Below are positions 26,619-36,303 of a stretch of DNA of 64,000 nt, piece by piece (the first letter of the stretch is position 1; the number at the start of each line of letters is the position of its first letter). This DNA comes from Aliihoeflea aestuarii (GTDB lineage: Bacteria > Pseudomonadota > Alphaproteobacteria > Rhizobiales > Rhizobiaceae). The notes below the pieces were generated by a model. The model did not search any database, was not told the origin of the DNA, and saw nothing but the letters and a program-made list of their open reading frames with translations. The stretch lies in assembly GCF_024105665.1 (NCBI RefSeq), contig NZ_JAAAMK010000010.1, positions 51,209 through 115,208 on the forward strand, in the 5' to 3' direction. Both the position numbers and the translations under genes were made by a program.

Positions 26619-26627
26619 CCCCTGCCC

Positions 26628-27632
26628 TTGCCGAAGCCTCTCGTCATCACATGCGGCGATCCTTCCGGCATCGGGCCTGAGTTGATCTTGCAAGCATGGG
26701 CGGGAAATGATGCGCAAGGGCTCGCACCCTTCGCGGCGATTGCCGACCCTGCCCTTCTCCAGGCACGCGCAAAGCGCATCGGCTTAGATGTTCCCGTTGC
26801 CGCGACCAACATCGCCCATGCGGCCGGCGTCTTTTCCAAGGCGCTTCCGATTATCCCGCTCGGCAGCCCGCAGTCTGATGCGCCCGGCCTGCCTGATGCT
26901 GCGAACGCGACCGGGGTCGTCGAGGCCATCGACCGTGCCGTCGGCTTCGTTCATGATGGTACGGCGCGCGCAATCGTCACCGCTCCGATCGCCAAGAAAC
27001 CGCTCTATGACGCTGGCTTCCGCTTTCCCGGCCATACGGAATATCTCGGCCATCTCGCCGGGACGCGCTTCGGCGGCTCGTTCCAGCCGGTCATGATGCT
27101 TGCCGGACCTGAGCTGCGGGCCATACCCGTCACGATCCACATCGCGCTTGCCCAAGTTCCGGCCGTACTGACGATGGATTTGATCGTGACGACCTGCCGA
27201 ATTGCCGCCGCCGATCTCAAGTCACGCTTCGGCATCGAAAAGCCGCGCCTTGCCGTTTCGGGCCTCAATCCGCATGCAGGAGAAGGCGGGGCCATGGGGC
27301 GCGAGGAAATCGAGACCATCGCGCCGGCAATTGCCGCCTTGCGAGCCGAAGGCATCGATGCAATCGGGCCGCTCCCGGCCGACACGATGTTTCACGCACG
27401 CGCACGCGAGACCTACGACGTTGCAATCTGCATGTATCACGATCAGGCGCTGATCCCCGCCAAGGCGCTCGCCTTCGATGAAAGCGTCAACGTTACGCTC
27501 GGCCTGCCCTTCGTGCGCACCTCGCCGGACCACGGCACGGCGTTCGACATCGCCGGCAAGGGCATCGCGCGACCGGACAGCCTGATCGCCGCCATCAAGC
27601 TCGCCGACCGGATGAGCGGAGGCAGCGCGTGA
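26628..27632 (+). CDS. pdxA: 4-hydroxythreonine-4-phosphate dehydrogenase
   Basis: PdxA oxidises 4-phosphohydroxy-threonine in the DXP-dependent route to pyridoxal phosphate. The 334-residue protein begins [18 protein letters not shown], with metal-ligand His residues in [26 protein letters not shown] and [14 protein letters not shown]. The start is a TTG at 26628; no ATG or GTG lies between the surA-like stop and the conserved N-terminus, so TTG is the best reading. The stop overlaps the rsmA GTG. Confidence 0.94.
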   Translation: MPKPLVITCGDPSGIGPELILQAWAGNDAQGLAPFAAIADPALLQARAKRIGLDVPVAATNIAHAAGVFSKALPIIPLGSPQSDAPGLPDAANATGVVEAIDRAVGFVHDGTARAIVTAPIAKKPLYDAGFRFPGHTEYLGHLAGTRFGGSFQPVMMLAGPELRAIPVTIHIALAQVPAVLTMDLIVTTCRIAAADLKSRFGIEKPRLAVSGLNPHAGEGGAMGREEIETIAPAIAALRAEGIDAIGPLPADTMFHARARETYDVAICMYHDQALIPAKALAFDESVNVTLGLPFVRTSPDHGTAFDIAGKGIARPDSLIAAIKLADRMSGGSA

Positions 27633-28456
27633 GCATCGACGGGTTGCCGCCGCTGCGCGATGTGATCTCGCGCCACGAATTGCGCGCCAAGAAATCGCTG
27701 GGCCAGAATTTCCTCCTCGACCTCAACATCACTTCCAAGGTGGCGCGCGGTGCCGGCAACCTCACCGATGCGATGGTGATCGAGGTCGGACCGGGACCGG
27801 GTGGGCTGACGCGCGCACTGCTGCTTAACGGTGCGCGGCGGGTGATCGCGATCGAGCGCGACGAGCGCTGCCTTGCCGCGCTGGACGAGGTCTCGGCCCA
27901 TTATCCGAACCGGCTCACGGTGATTCCCGGCGATGCGCTGGCTACGGATTTCGCAACGCTTGCGGCGGGCGAAACGGATGTGCGCATCGTCGCCAACCTG
28001 CCCTACAATATCGGCACCGAGCTTCTAGTGCGCTGGCTTTCCGCCGAGCCGTGGCCGCCCTATTGGCGCTCGCTTACGCTGATGTTCCAGAAGGAAGTCG
28101 CCCAGCGCATCGTGGCGCAGCCGGGCGACGACGCCTATGGGCGTCTTGCGGTTCTGGCCGGCTGGCGCGCGCATGCCGACATCCTGTTCGATCTGCCGCC
28201 GCAGGCGTTCACGCCGCCGCCCAAGGTCACGTCGGCGGTCGTCCATCTGGAGCCACGCGCCACCCCCCTGCCCGTCGAGGCGGCAAAACTCTCGCGCGTC
28301 ACGGAATTCGCCTTCGGCCAGCGCCGCAAGATGCTGCGCCAGAGTTTGAAGCCGATCGGCGGCGAGGCTTTGCTTGCGCGCATCGGGATCGATCCGACAC
28401 GACGCGCCGAGACGCTGTCCGTGGAAGAATTCGTGGCAATCGCCCGGGAAATCTAG
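27629..28456 (+). CDS. rsmA: 16S rRNA (adenine-1518/1519-N6)-dimethyltransferase
   Basis: RsmA (KsgA) dimethylates two adjacent adenines near the 3' end of 16S rRNA, a late ribosome-assembly step. The 275-residue protein has the SAM-binding segment [16 protein letters not shown] and the catalytic [11 protein letters not shown]. It begins with GTG at 27629, overlapping the pdxA stop. The upstream order surA-pdxA-rsmA is conserved widely. It is convergent with gmk with only four bases between the stops. Confidence 0.96.
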   Translation: MSIDGLPPLRDVISRHELRAKKSLGQNFLLDLNITSKVARGAGNLTDAMVIEVGPGPGGLTRALLLNGARRVIAIERDERCLAALDEVSAHYPNRLTVIPGDALATDFATLAAGETDVRIVANLPYNIGTELLVRWLSAEPWPPYWRSLTLMFQKEVAQRIVAQPGDDAYGRLAVLAGWRAHADILFDLPPQAFTPPPKVTSAVVHLEPRATPLPVEAAKLSRVTEFAFGQRRKMLRQSLKPIGGEALLARIGIDPTRRAETLSVEEFVAIAREI

Positions 28457-28460
28457 ATGT

Positions 28461-29117
28461 TTAGACCGTCGGCTCCGCCAGAAGGTCGGAGACGAAATCG
28501 AACAGGCCCGGCCGCCGGTCACGGCGCAGGCGCTCTGCCTTCACGATCGCTTCCACGGCGTGGAAGGCCCGGTCGAGATCGTCATTGACCACGACATAGT
28601 CATAGTCGCGCCAGTGCTCGATCTCCACGCGCGCATTCTTCAGCCGCGCCTCGATCACGTCTTCATTGTCTTCGGCGCGCCGGGTCAGTCGCGATTTCAG
28701 TTCCTTCATCGACGGCGGCAGAACGAAGATCGAAACGATGTCACCACGCATCTTCTCGCGCAACTGTTCCGCGCCCTGCCAGTCGATATCGAACAGCATG
28801 TCGCGCCCGGCTGCCATCGCCTCTTCGGCCGGTTCGCGCGGCGTCGCGTAGAAATTGCCGTGGACTTCGGCCCATTCCAGTAATTCGTCATTGTCGCGCA
28901 GAATGTCGAATTCCCGCTTGGTGCGGAAATGATAGTGGTTGCCGTCGATCTCGCTCGGCCGGCGCGAACGCGTCGTGACGCTGACGGACAGTTTGAAAGC
29001 CGGATCGCTTTCCAGAAGATTGCGCGCGATGGTCGATTTTCCCGCGCCCGAGGGGGACGAGATGACCAGCATCAGGCCACGCCGGCGGATCGCGGTCGAG
29101 GGTAGTTCCTTGGCCAT
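28461..29117 (-). CDS. gmk: Guanylate kinase
   Basis: Gmk phosphorylates GMP to GDP. The 218-residue protein has the P-loop [10 protein letters not shown] at about residues 18-27, the GMP-binding [19 protein letters not shown], and the [11 protein letters not shown] segment. The ATG at 29117 ([17 protein letters not shown]) is chosen over an upstream in-frame codon that would add 33 residues overlapping yicC. Two bases separate it from the yicC stop. It is the last gene of the fab-mltG-yicC-gmk block. Confidence 0.96.
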   Translation of the reverse strand: MAKELPSTAIRRRGLMLVISSPSGAGKSTIARNLLESDPAFKLSVSVTTRSRRPSEIDGNHYHFRTKREFDILRDNDELLEWAEVHGNFYATPREPAEEAMAAGRDMLFDIDWQGAEQLREKMRGDIVSIFVLPPSMKELKSRLTRRAEDNEDVIEARLKNARVEIEHWRDYDYVVVNDDLDRAFHAVEAIVKAERLRRDRRPGLFDFVSDLLAEPTV

Positions 29118-29119
29118 TG

Positions 29120-30010
29120 CTACTCCAGATTCTGCACTTGTTCGCGGAACTGGTCGACCACCGCCTTCAGTTCCAGCCCGATCGCGGTGATCGCCGCCGC
29201 GTTCGACTTGGAGCACAACGTATTCGATTCCCGGTTAAATTCCTGCGAAAGAAAGTCGAGCCGCCGACCCACCGCGCCACCGCCGGCAAGCAGCGAACGC
29301 GCCGACGCGATATGCGTGCGCAGACGGTCGATTTCCTCGCGAATGTCGGCCTTGGTGGCAAGAAACGCCGCTTCCATGTTGAGCCGTGTTTCGTCGAGCG
29401 GCGCACCGGTGTCCAGCAACAACCGGACCTGATCGCCCAGCCGCGCCTTGATGGCGGCCGGCTCACGGCACGGATCGGCTTCGGCGCGTGCCGTCAGTTG
29501 CTCGATTTTTTCGAGATGGCCGAGCATGAGGTCACGAAGGGCCGCACCCTCCTCGCCCCGCGCCTCGCCGAGCCTTGCCAGCGCCTCGTCCAGAACCGCC
29601 AGCACCGCCCGGTCGCGTTCGCGACGCGCATCGTCATCAAGCGTAGCGTCCTGTGTTTCGATCACGCCGCGCAGGGCGAGCAGGCCATCGGCGCGGGCGG
29701 GTGCCGCGCCGAACTCCTGTTCAAGCCTTTGCGCCAGCGTCGCCATTTCAACCAACAGGATTTCATTGACGGAGACGCGGGCATCGGATGCGGTAACGCG
29801 GGATACCGATAAGGACGCCTGAATGTTGCCGCGCTGGAAAGCCTTTTGCATCGCCTGACGTGCGGGCTGTTCGAGGCTTTCGAAGCCCGGCGGCACGCGA
29901 AGGCGCGCCTCCAGCCCCTTGCCGTTCACGGATTTCAGTTCCCAGGCGATTTGATCGCCGCCGATCGTGCCGGATGCGCGGGCAAAGCCCGTCATGCTCT
30001 GGATCGTCAT
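29120..30010 (-). CDS. YicC/YloC family endoribonuclease
   Basis: The 296-residue protein begins [14 protein letters not shown] and ends FREQVQNLE, both hallmarks of YicC. It also contains [19 protein letters not shown], which carries the acidic residues needed for metal-dependent RNA cleavage in characterised YicC proteins. E. coli YicC has been shown to act as an endoribonuclease on small RNAs. The gene is coupled to gmk, as in many Proteobacteria. Confidence 0.93.
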   Translation of the reverse strand: MTIQSMTGFARASGTIGGDQIAWELKSVNGKGLEARLRVPPGFESLEQPARQAMQKAFQRGNIQASLSVSRVTASDARVSVNEILLVEMATLAQRLEQEFGAAPARADGLLALRGVIETQDATLDDDARRERDRAVLAVLDEALARLGEARGEEGAALRDLMLGHLEKIEQLTARAEADPCREPAAIKARLGDQVRLLLDTGAPLDETRLNMEAAFLATKADIREEIDRLRTHIASARSLLAGGGAVGRRLDFLSQEFNRESNTLCSKSNAAAITAIGLELKAVVDQFREQVQNLE

Positions 30011-30088
30011 TGCGGCCCCCGCATCGTTGTTTGCGCGTGTCCTTGTCCCGAAACGAATTCCCGCTTTCGGGAGACAAGCGTCAGACCA

Positions 30089-31273
30089 TCAATCCTCGAC
30101 GACCTCGCCGGCTGCGACAGGATCTTCCTCGGTCGCCGCTGCGCCCGCTTCGCGGCGCTCCCGTTCGATCTGGCGCCAGCGCGCGACGTTGCGATTGTGC
30201 TCGTCAAGCGTTTGCGCAAAGGCGTGCCCCCCTGTTCCGTCGGCGACGAAATAAAGATCGTCTGTCTCGATCGGATTGGCGACCGCTTCGAGCGAGGCGC
30301 GGCCGGGAATGGCGATCGGGCCGGGCGGCAAGCCATTGATGCGGTAGGTGTTGTAGGGCGTGTCGGATTCGATATCGGAGCGATAGATCGGCCGGTCGGA
30401 CGGCTTGCCCTCGCCCCCAAAAATTCCATAGAGGAAGGTCGGGTCCGACTGGAGCCGCATGCCCTGGCGCAGACGATTGATGAAGACGGAGGCCACATGC
30501 GGCCGCTCTTCGGCCTGGCCGGTTTCGCGCTCCACGATCGACGCAAGAGTGACGAATTCCTCGACGGTCTCGATCGGCAGGTCTTCCGCGCGGCCTTCCC
30601 AGGCGGTCTCGATCATGCGCTGCTGGTTGGCCGACAGGCGATCGATCAGTTCCTGCCGGTTCATGCCACGCGTGAAGTTGATCGTGTCGGCCGCGATCGA
30701 GCCTTCCGGCGGCAGTTCGGACGGCATGTCGCCTTCCAGCCCTTCCATCGCCGCGATCCGCTCGAATGCGCGATGCACCGTGAATCCTTCTGGGATGGTC
30801 AGGGCGCGCTGGACGGACCGGCCACTCTTCAGGAGTTCGGCGATCTCGTACATCGAGGCGCCGGCGGGCACCTCGTATTCGCCGGCACGCAGGATGGCGT
30901 CCCTGTCATAGACCCTGAGGCCGTAGCGGAAGACGCGCGCATCGGTGATCACGCCTTCGCGCTCCAATGTCGAGGCGATTTCTCCGACGCCCGTATTCGG
31001 GCGGATCAGAACGGTTTGCGCCGTGGTCGAAGGCCCCCGGCCCTCGAACTGCACCTTGCCGTAATAATAGACCGCGCCTGCCGCCAGCGTCGCGAAGACG
31101 ATGCACGACATGACGAAATTCATGAAGATGACGAACTGGCTGCGCGAACGGCGCGAACGGCGCAGAGGCGGGGGTGTGCCGGCCTGCGGGCGAAGCCTCT
31201 CACTGGCGGATTTCGGCCGCGATTGCATCGGCGGCTGGCCGGGCGGTGGGCCGCCTGCGGAATCGGTCGTCAT
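30089..31273 (-). CDS. mltG: Endolytic murein transglycosylase MltG
   Basis: MltG cuts nascent glycan strands and is thought to end peptidoglycan polymerisation. The 394-residue protein has a Pro/Ser/Arg-rich cytoplasmic leader (about 45 residues), one membrane helix (FVIFMNFVMSCIVFATLAAG), a LysM-like subdomain, and the YceG catalytic domain. The catalytic Glu lies in LASIVERETG, followed by QSDPTFLYG and SPYNTY-like DTPYNTYRINGLPPGPI. It lies between fabF and yicC on the same strand; in E. coli the homologue also follows the fab cluster. Confidence 0.95.
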   Translation of the reverse strand: MTTDSAGGPPPGQPPMQSRPKSASERLRPQAGTPPPLRRSRRSRSQFVIFMNFVMSCIVFATLAAGAVYYYGKVQFEGRGPSTTAQTVLIRPNTGVGEIASTLEREGVITDARVFRYGLRVYDRDAILRAGEYEVPAGASMYEIAELLKSGRSVQRALTIPEGFTVHRAFERIAAMEGLEGDMPSELPPEGSIAADTINFTRGMNRQELIDRLSANQQRMIETAWEGRAEDLPIETVEEFVTLASIVERETGQAEERPHVASVFINRLRQGMRLQSDPTFLYGIFGGEGKPSDRPIYRSDIESDTPYNTYRINGLPPGPIAIPGRASLEAVANPIETDDLYFVADGTGGHAFAQTLDEHNRNVARWRQIERERREAGAAATEEDPVAAGEVVED

Positions 31274-31371
31274 GGAGCCTCAAAACTTAAGGATGCACTC
31301 ACATCGCCAAAGGCACGGTAGCGCCAAACATGGCGAAATCTTTGCGGCGGCAGGCGTTTCCGCCCACCCGG

Positions 31372-32634
31372 TCAGGCGGCGTACCGCTTGAAGACGAGCG
31401 ACGCGTTGGTTCCGCCGAAACCGAAGGAGTTGGACAGGGCTACGTTTATCTCGCGTTCACGCGGCTTGTGCGGCACGAGATCGATCGCCGTCTCTACGGC
31501 GGGATTGTCCAGATTGATCGTGGCGGGCGCGATGTTGTCGCGGATCGCCAGGATCGAGAAAATCGCCTCGGCAGCCCCGGCGGCACCCAGAAGATGACCG
31601 ATCGACGACTTCGTCGAGGACATCGAAATCTTCGACGCCGCATTGCCGACGAGCCGCTCGACCGCGCCAAGCTCGATCGTGTCTGCCATGGTCGAGGTGC
31701 CGTGGGCGTTGATGTAGTCGACATCGGCCGCTTCGAGGCCGGCGCGCTTCAGCGCCATCTTCATACAGCGGAACGCGCCGTCGCCGTCTTCGGACGGTGC
31801 GGTGATGTGGTGTGCGTCGCCCGACAGGCCGTAGCCGACGATCTCGGCATAGATCTTCGCGCCGCGCGCCCTGGCGTGTTCGAGTTCTTCCAGAACCAGA
31901 ACGCCTGCGCCCTCGCCCATGACGAAGCCGTCACGGTCGCGGTCGTAGGGCCGCGACGCCTTTTCAGGCGTGTCGTTATGTTGGGTGGACAACGCCTTGC
32001 AGGCCGCGAACCCGGCCATGGAAAGACGCGTGATCGGCGATTCCGCACCGCCGGCCAGCATCACGTCGGCGTCGCCGAACGCGATCAGCCGCGACGCATC
32101 GCCGATGGCGTGGGCGCCGGTCGAGCAGGCGGTCACGACCGCATGGTTCGGACCTTTCAGCCCGTGTTTGATCGAAACCTGTCCCGAGACAAGGTTGATG
32201 ATATTGCCGGGGATGAAGAACGGGCTGATGCGACGCGGTCCACGCTCCTTGAGGATCAGCGCGTTTTCCGCGATGCCCTCGATTCCGCCGATGCCCGAGC
32301 CGATCATGACGCCGGTGGCAGCCTGTTCGTCGGGGGTCTTCGGCTCCCAGCCGGAATCGGCCAGCGCCATATCGGCGGCGGCGACGCCATACAAGATGAA
32401 ATCGCCGACCTTGCGCTGCTCTTTCGGCTCCATGAAGGCATCGGGGTCGAAGGCGCCTTCCAGCGCCTTGTCCCGCGGGATCGGCATCGCGATCCTGGCC
32501 GGAAGGTCGTCCGTTTCGAACTGGTCGATGCGCCGCGCAGCGCTCTTGCCGGAAAGAAGCTCCCTCCAGCCATGCTCCGCACCGACGCCGAAGGGCGACA
32601 GAAGACCAAGGCCGGTGACGACGACGCGTCTCAT
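31372..32634 (-). CDS. fabF: Beta-ketoacyl-ACP synthase II
   Basis: FabF condenses malonyl-ACP with growing acyl-ACP. The 420-residue protein has the Cys-His-His triad: Cys170 in TACSTGAHAIGDA, His in NAHGTSTMADT, and His in KSSIGHLLGAAG. The ATG at 32634 (MRRVVVTGLG) is chosen; a codon 5 residues upstream is less typical. The gene follows acpP by 54 bases in the reverse-strand fatty-acid cluster. Confidence 0.96.
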   Translation of the reverse strand: MRRVVVTGLGLLSPFGVGAEHGWRELLSGKSAARRIDQFETDDLPARIAMPIPRDKALEGAFDPDAFMEPKEQRKVGDFILYGVAAADMALADSGWEPKTPDEQAATGVMIGSGIGGIEGIAENALILKERGPRRISPFFIPGNIINLVSGQVSIKHGLKGPNHAVVTACSTGAHAIGDASRLIAFGDADVMLAGGAESPITRLSMAGFAACKALSTQHNDTPEKASRPYDRDRDGFVMGEGAGVLVLEELEHARARGAKIYAEIVGYGLSGDAHHITAPSEDGDGAFRCMKMALKRAGLEAADVDYINAHGTSTMADTIELGAVERLVGNAASKISMSSTKSSIGHLLGAAGAAEAIFSILAIRDNIAPATINLDNPAVETAIDLVPHKPREREINVALSNSFGFGGTNASLVFKRYAA

Positions 32635-32688
32635 TGCCCATCCTCCCAAAGTGCGATCATTAGAATGCGGCTGCGCGACGAAACGAGA

Positions 32689-32925
32689 TCAGGCCGTCGC
32701 CTTCTCGATGAACTTGACGGCGTCGCCGACAGTCAGGATGGTCTCGGCGGCATCGTCGGGGATTTCCACGCCGAATTCTTCCTCGAAAGCCATCACGAGT
32801 TCGACAGTGTCCAGGCTGTCTGCGCCCAGATCGTCGATGAAGCTCGCGCCTTCCGTCACCTTGTCGGCTTCGACGCCCAGGTGCTCGACAACGATCTTCT
32901 TGACCCGTTCTGCGGTATCGCTCAT
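32689..32925 (-). CDS. acpP: Acyl carrier protein
   Basis: AcpP carries growing acyl chains on a 4'-phosphopantetheine arm. The 78-residue acidic protein has the attachment Ser37 in [15 protein letters not shown]. The ATG at 32925 gives the standard [17 protein letters not shown]; an ORF start 15 codons upstream is not used. The 244-base gap before it, with two stem-loops, suggests its own promoter within the fab cluster, as expected for such an abundant protein. Confidence 0.97.
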   Translation of the reverse strand: MSDTAERVKKIVVEHLGVEADKVTEGASFIDDLGADSLDTVELVMAFEEEFGVEIPDDAAETILTVGDAVKFIEKATA

Positions 32926-33169
32926 TTCGAAAAACCTCGAAGTTGGTTGATTGGTCTTCGTTAGCCGCACCTTTGCGGCTAATCAAGTTGAAAGATATCA
33001 GGCCCTCGACGGAACATTTCCGCCATTACCTTGACTGCCTGCGTCCTTTTTCAACGATCCGGCGGTGACGGAATAGTTCGTCACCGGTCATTCGGCAGCC
33101 CGATTACACGAATTGGCTGCGTGGTCCAAGGCGAAAAGGCGATTTCCAACGCAAAAGCGCCGAAACCCC
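32926..33169 (-). promoter_or_regulatory. acpP upstream region with two stem-loops
   Basis: Two perfect dyads lie between fabG and acpP: TTAGCCGC (32961-32968) with GCGGCTAA (32975-32982), in the acpP leader, and CGGTGACG (33063-33070) with CGTCACCG (33079-33086), which could end fabG transcription. Neither has a clear U-tract in the reverse direction. A separate acpP promoter is likely, but I cannot fix its elements. Confidence 0.45.
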
Positions 33170-33907
33170 TCAAATCATCGCCATCCCGCCGTTGATATGA
33201 AGCGTCTGGCCGGTCACGTAACCCGCCTCGTCGGACGCAAAGTAGAGCACGGCCGCCGCGACATCGGCCGCCGCACCGATGCGCCGCATCGGGATGGTGC
33301 CGATGAAGGCTTCGTGAACTTTCTCGTTGAGCTTTTTCGTCATGTCCGATTCGATATAGCCCGGCGCGATGCAATTGACCGTGACGTTGCGCGTGGCGAT
33401 CTCCTGCGCGAGCGACTTGGAAAAGCCGATCATGCCGGCCTTCGATGCGCAGTAATTGGCCTGCCCCGGATTGCCGGTCACGCCCACGACGGAACTGATA
33501 TTGATGATGCGGCCCTTGCGGCGGCGCATCATGGGATGCGTCAGTTCGCGCGTCAGCCGGAAGGTCGCGCCGAGATTGACCTCCAGCACCGCGTCCCAGT
33601 CCTCGTCGGACATGCGCACGAACAGGCCATCACGCGTGATCCCCGCATTGTTGACGAGAATGTCGACACCTTCGAGCTCGGCTTCCGCTTTCTTTCCAAG
33701 CTCGGCGATGGCCGCACGGTCGGACAGATCGGCCGGAAACACCTTTACACGCTCGCCGAGATCGGCGGCCAGCGCCTCGAGCTTCTCGACACGCGTTCCG
33801 TGAATACCGACCGTCGCGCCGGCTCCATGCAGCGCGCGGGCGATCGCTTCGCCGATGCCGCCGGTCGCGCCGGTCACCAGCGCCTTCTTCCCTGTCAGAT
33901 CGAACAT
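33170..33907 (-). CDS. fabG: 3-oxoacyl-ACP reductase
   Basis: FabG reduces beta-ketoacyl-ACP with NADPH. The 245-residue SDR has the nucleotide loop TGATGGIGEAIA, NNAGITRD, and the catalytic Ser, Tyr and Lys in NISSVVGVTGNPGQANYCASKAG. It ends in YVTGQTLHINGGMAM, the FabG C-terminal signature. The ATG at 33907 is used; longer frames run into fabD. It follows fabD by 28 bases. Confidence 0.96.
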   Translation of the reverse strand: MFDLTGKKALVTGATGGIGEAIARALHGAGATVGIHGTRVEKLEALAADLGERVKVFPADLSDRAAIAELGKKAEAELEGVDILVNNAGITRDGLFVRMSDEDWDAVLEVNLGATFRLTRELTHPMMRRRKGRIINISSVVGVTGNPGQANYCASKAGMIGFSKSLAQEIATRNVTVNCIAPGYIESDMTKKLNEKVHEAFIGTIPMRRIGAAADVAAAVLYFASDEAGYVTGQTLHINGGMAMI

Positions 33908-33935
33908 CCTGTTCTTTTCCTTGTTCGGCCGCCGG

Positions 33936-34877
33936 TCAGGCGAGCGCCGCGAGGGCGGCCTCGACATCCTGCGGTGTGTTGATCGTCTGCGATGCGAGGT
34001 CGCGGTCGATGCGTCGGGCAAGACCGGACAGAACCTTGCCGGTGCCTACTTCATAAAGGGTGCTGACGCCGTTTGCGGCGAACCATTCGACCGTCTCGCG
34101 CCAACGCACCTGTCCGGTGACCTGCTCGACCAGCCGGCGCGCGATCTCGTCGGGGTCGGTCAGTGGCGACACCGTGACGTTGGCGATGACGGGCACGACC
34201 GGTGCATTCTTCTCCACGGTCGCCAGAGCCTCGCGCATCGCATCGGCGGCCGGGGCCATCAGCGCGGAATGGAAGGGCGCGGAAACCGGCAGCATCAAAG
34301 CGCGCTTGGCGCCTTTCTCGCTGGCGATGCGCGCGGCTTCTTCCACGGCCGCCTTCGCACCGGAAATGACGAGTTGCCCGCCGCCGTTGTCGTTGGCGAT
34401 CTGGCATGCGCCTTTTGCGGATGCTTCATCGCAGACCGCCTGCACCACGTCCTGCTCAAGACCGATGATCGCGGCCATCGCGCCCTCGCCAACCGGCACG
34501 GCTGCCTGCATGGCGTTGCCGCGAATGCGCAAGAGGCGCGCAGTGTCGGCGATCGAGAACATGCCGGCCGCGCACAGCGCCGAATATTCGCCGAGCGAAT
34601 GGCCGGCAACGTAAGCCACCTTCGCCTTCATATCGAAACTGCGCGCTTCCATTGCTCGAATCGCAGCCATAGAGACAGCCATCAGCGCCGGCTGGGCGTT
34701 GGCCGTCAGGGTGAGCTTGTCTTCCGGCCCGTCCCACATGGTCGCGGAGAGCTTTTCGCCGAGCGCATCGTCGACTTCGTCAAACACGGCGCGTGCCTCG
34801 GGGAATGCGTCGGCAAGATCCTTGCCCATTCCAACGGTCTGGCTACCCTGTCCGGGAAAGGTGAATGCGATTGCCAA
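33936..34877 (-). CDS. fabD: Malonyl-CoA:ACP transacylase
   Basis: FabD loads malonyl groups onto ACP. The 313-residue protein starts AIAFTFPGQGSQTVGMG, with the catalytic Ser94 in GHSLGEYSAL and the His in SAPFHSALM. The start is a TTG at 34877, chosen because an AAGGAGG at 34885-34891 sits 7 bases upstream and the conserved N-terminus begins right there. A 55-codon longer frame reaching 35042 has no family similarity. It is the first gene of the fab block. Confidence 0.95.
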   Translation of the reverse strand: MAIAFTFPGQGSQTVGMGKDLADAFPEARAVFDEVDDALGEKLSATMWDGPEDKLTLTANAQPALMAVSMAAIRAMEARSFDMKAKVAYVAGHSLGEYSALCAAGMFSIADTARLLRIRGNAMQAAVPVGEGAMAAIIGLEQDVVQAVCDEASAKGACQIANDNGGGQLVISGAKAAVEEAARIASEKGAKRALMLPVSAPFHSALMAPAADAMREALATVEKNAPVVPVIANVTVSPLTDPDEIARRLVEQVTGQVRWRETVEWFAANGVSTLYEVGTGKVLSGLARRIDRDLASQTINTPQDVEAALAALA

Positions 34878-34884
34878 AGCTCGG

Positions 34885-34891
34885 CCTCCTT
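34885..34891 (-). promoter_or_regulatory. Ribosome-binding site selecting the fabD TTG start
   Basis: On the reverse strand AAGGAGG lies 7 bases before the TTG at 34877, a near-consensus site that settles the unusual start codon. Confidence 0.75.
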
Positions 34892-34990
34892 CGACTTTTC
34901 GCCTGCCGTGTGACGCAGACAGGGCGGAAAAGTCAAGGGCGAGAGGGGGCAGCGCGCCGGTTTGGAGCCGTTGCGAAGCGGCAAGGTCGA

Positions 34991-35111
34991 GGCATGGACC
35001 TCTGTGACGAGCACAGAGGTAACGGATCGGAGGTTTCTGCAAACCTCGGAAGTACCGGTTTCCACAATCCTTTCAGCCGTCATTCCTGTGCTCGTCACAG
35101 GAATCCATACC
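34991..35111. repeat. Three-hairpin composite palindromic repeat
   Basis: The element lies in the 523-base gap between fabD and rpsF. It has three stems: CCTCTGTG (34999-35006) with CACAGAGG (35012-35019), AGGTTT (35031-35036) with AAACCT (35041-35046), and ATTCCTGTG (35082-35090) with CACAGGAAT (35096-35104). The outer stems have complementary loops (ACGAG and CTCGT), and the ends GGCATGGA and TCCATACC nearly pair, so the whole is a compound palindrome of about 120 bases. It resembles the element at 14552-14637 in design but not in sequence. Confidence 0.75.
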
Positions 35112-35156
35112 GTAACCGCGAAGCCGCCGCTGCGGTTCAGAAGGCCAATTCACCCA

Positions 35157-35184
35157 TTGCATTACACCCCTTATCATGTATAAG
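35157..35184 (+). promoter_or_regulatory. Candidate rpsF-rpsR promoter
   Basis: TTGCAT (35157-35162), a 16-base spacer and TATAAG (35179-35184) form a sigma-70-like promoter. It would give a leader of about 210 bases before rpsF, long enough for feedback control. The remaining gap to 35400 holds no gene that I can support. Confidence 0.55.
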
Positions 35185-35400
35185 CGCCCCACTCTGCCGG
35201 TCCTAGCTGGGGGCTGAACGGAGGGCCATGCGCGTTTCATAAAGAATGCCCATGCAGAAGGTCAGGTGCCTTCGGCCTCCCGTGTCTCCGCTCTCGACCG
35301 TCTCGACCACAGCCTTTCCAGCCCGCTTGCGGCGCTTGAGAAGTTGATGAGGCTTTTGCCGCTGGCGCCGTGCAGGGAAACGAAGAAAGGCTAAGAAAAC

Positions 35401-35862
35401 ATGACTCTTTACGAACACGTTTTTCTTGCCCGCCAGGACCTCTCCGCGCAGCAGGTCGAAGCTCTTGTCGAACAGTACAAGGGCGTCATCGAAGCGCATG
35501 GCGGATCGGTCGGCCGGGTGGAGAACTGGGGCTTGAAGTCCCTCACCTACCGCATCAACAAGAACCGCAAGGCTTACTATAACCTGATGGACATCACGGC
35601 TCCGGCCGCTGCCATCCAGGAAATGGAACGCCAGATGGGCCTGTCGGAAGACATCCTGCGCTTCATGACCATCAAGGTCGAGGCGCACGAGGAAGGCCCG
35701 TCCGCGATGATGCAGAAGCGCGACGACCGCGGTGATCGCGGCCCGCGCGGCGACCGCTTCGGCGGCGATCGCGACCGTGGCCCGCGCGGTGATCGTGGCG
35801 ATCGCGACGATCGTGGTCCACGCCGTCCTCGTGAAGGTCAGGCAGAAGGAGCTGGCGCATAA
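35401..35862 (+). CDS. rpsF: 30S ribosomal protein S6 with charged C-terminal tail
   Basis: S6 binds 16S rRNA with S18 in the platform of the small subunit. The first 100 residues are a normal S6 fold ([38 protein letters not shown]). Residues 107-146 form a low-complexity tail built from Asp-Arg-Gly repeats ([12 protein letters not shown] and variants), giving 153 residues in all. E. coli S6 also has a variable tail, but of Glu. The stop overlaps the rpsR start as TAATG. Confidence 0.96.
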   Translation: MTLYEHVFLARQDLSAQQVEALVEQYKGVIEAHGGSVGRVENWGLKSLTYRINKNRKAYYNLMDITAPAAAIQEMERQMGLSEDILRFMTIKVEAHEEGPSAMMQKRDDRGDRGPRGDRFGGDRDRGPRGDRGDRDDRGPRRPREGQAEGAGA

Positions 35863-36110
35863 TGGTCGACATCAATCAGATCCCGACGCGCCGGCCGTTC
35901 CACCGCCGCCGCAAGACCTGCCCGTTCTCCGGCGCGGGCGCTCCGAAGATCGACTACAAGGACGTCAAGCTCCTGCAGCGCTACATTTCCGAGCGCGGCA
36001 AGATCGTCCCGTCCCGCATCACGGCCGTCAGCCAGAAGAAGCAGCGCGAACTCGCCAAGGCGATCAAGCGCGCTCGTTTCCTCGGCCTCCTGCCCTACGT
36101 CGTGAAGTAA
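35862..36110 (+). CDS. rpsR: 30S ribosomal protein S18
   Basis: The 82-residue S18 contains [23 protein letters not shown] and the basic C-terminal half [21 protein letters not shown]. It pairs with S6, and the overlap with rpsF keeps the two in balance. A stem-loop with a T-run follows directly, 8 bases after the stop. Confidence 0.97.
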   Translation: MVDINQIPTRRPFHRRRKTCPFSGAGAPKIDYKDVKLLQRYISERGKIVPSRITAVSQKKQRELAKAIKRARFLGLLPYVVK

Positions 36111-36117
36111 GGCTTTG

Positions 36118-36141
36118 AGGGGCGGTTCGTCGCCCCTTTTT
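36118..36141 (+). terminator. Stem-loop with T-run after rpsR
   Basis: AGGGGCG (36118-36124) pairs with CGCCCCT (36131-36137) around a 6-base loop and is followed by TTTTCT. It may be partial, letting some transcription continue to rplI. Confidence 0.75.
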
Positions 36142-36256
36142 CTCCCGGCATGATCGGCATGGCGGCGAGACGATAATTCCGAGTTGAGATGGCTCCCCAT
36201 CTCTAACTGCCAACCGGCAGGACAGCGCCCGCGACGAACAATCCGTCGCTTCTTCT

Positions 36257-36297
36257 GTTCCTGCCACGCCGGTCAAGCCGGCAGATGAAGAAGGAAC
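36257..36297 (+). promoter_or_regulatory. rplI leader hairpin overlapping its ribosome site
   Basis: GTTCCT (36257-36262) can pair with AGGAAC (36292-36297), which is part of the rplI ribosome site, enclosing an inner stem GCCGG (36268-36272) with CCGGC (36278-36282). Another small stem, GAGATGG with CCATCTC, lies at 36186-36203. The pairing could hide the ribosome site; this is inferred from sequence only. Confidence 0.4.
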
Positions 36298-36303
36298 AAT
36301 GAC

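Noticed and set aside
35186..35214. S6:S18-binding leader hairpin of rpsF
   Set aside because: A GCCCC/GGGGC stem is present, but its 5' arm would lie at or before the predicted transcription start, so I could not support it.
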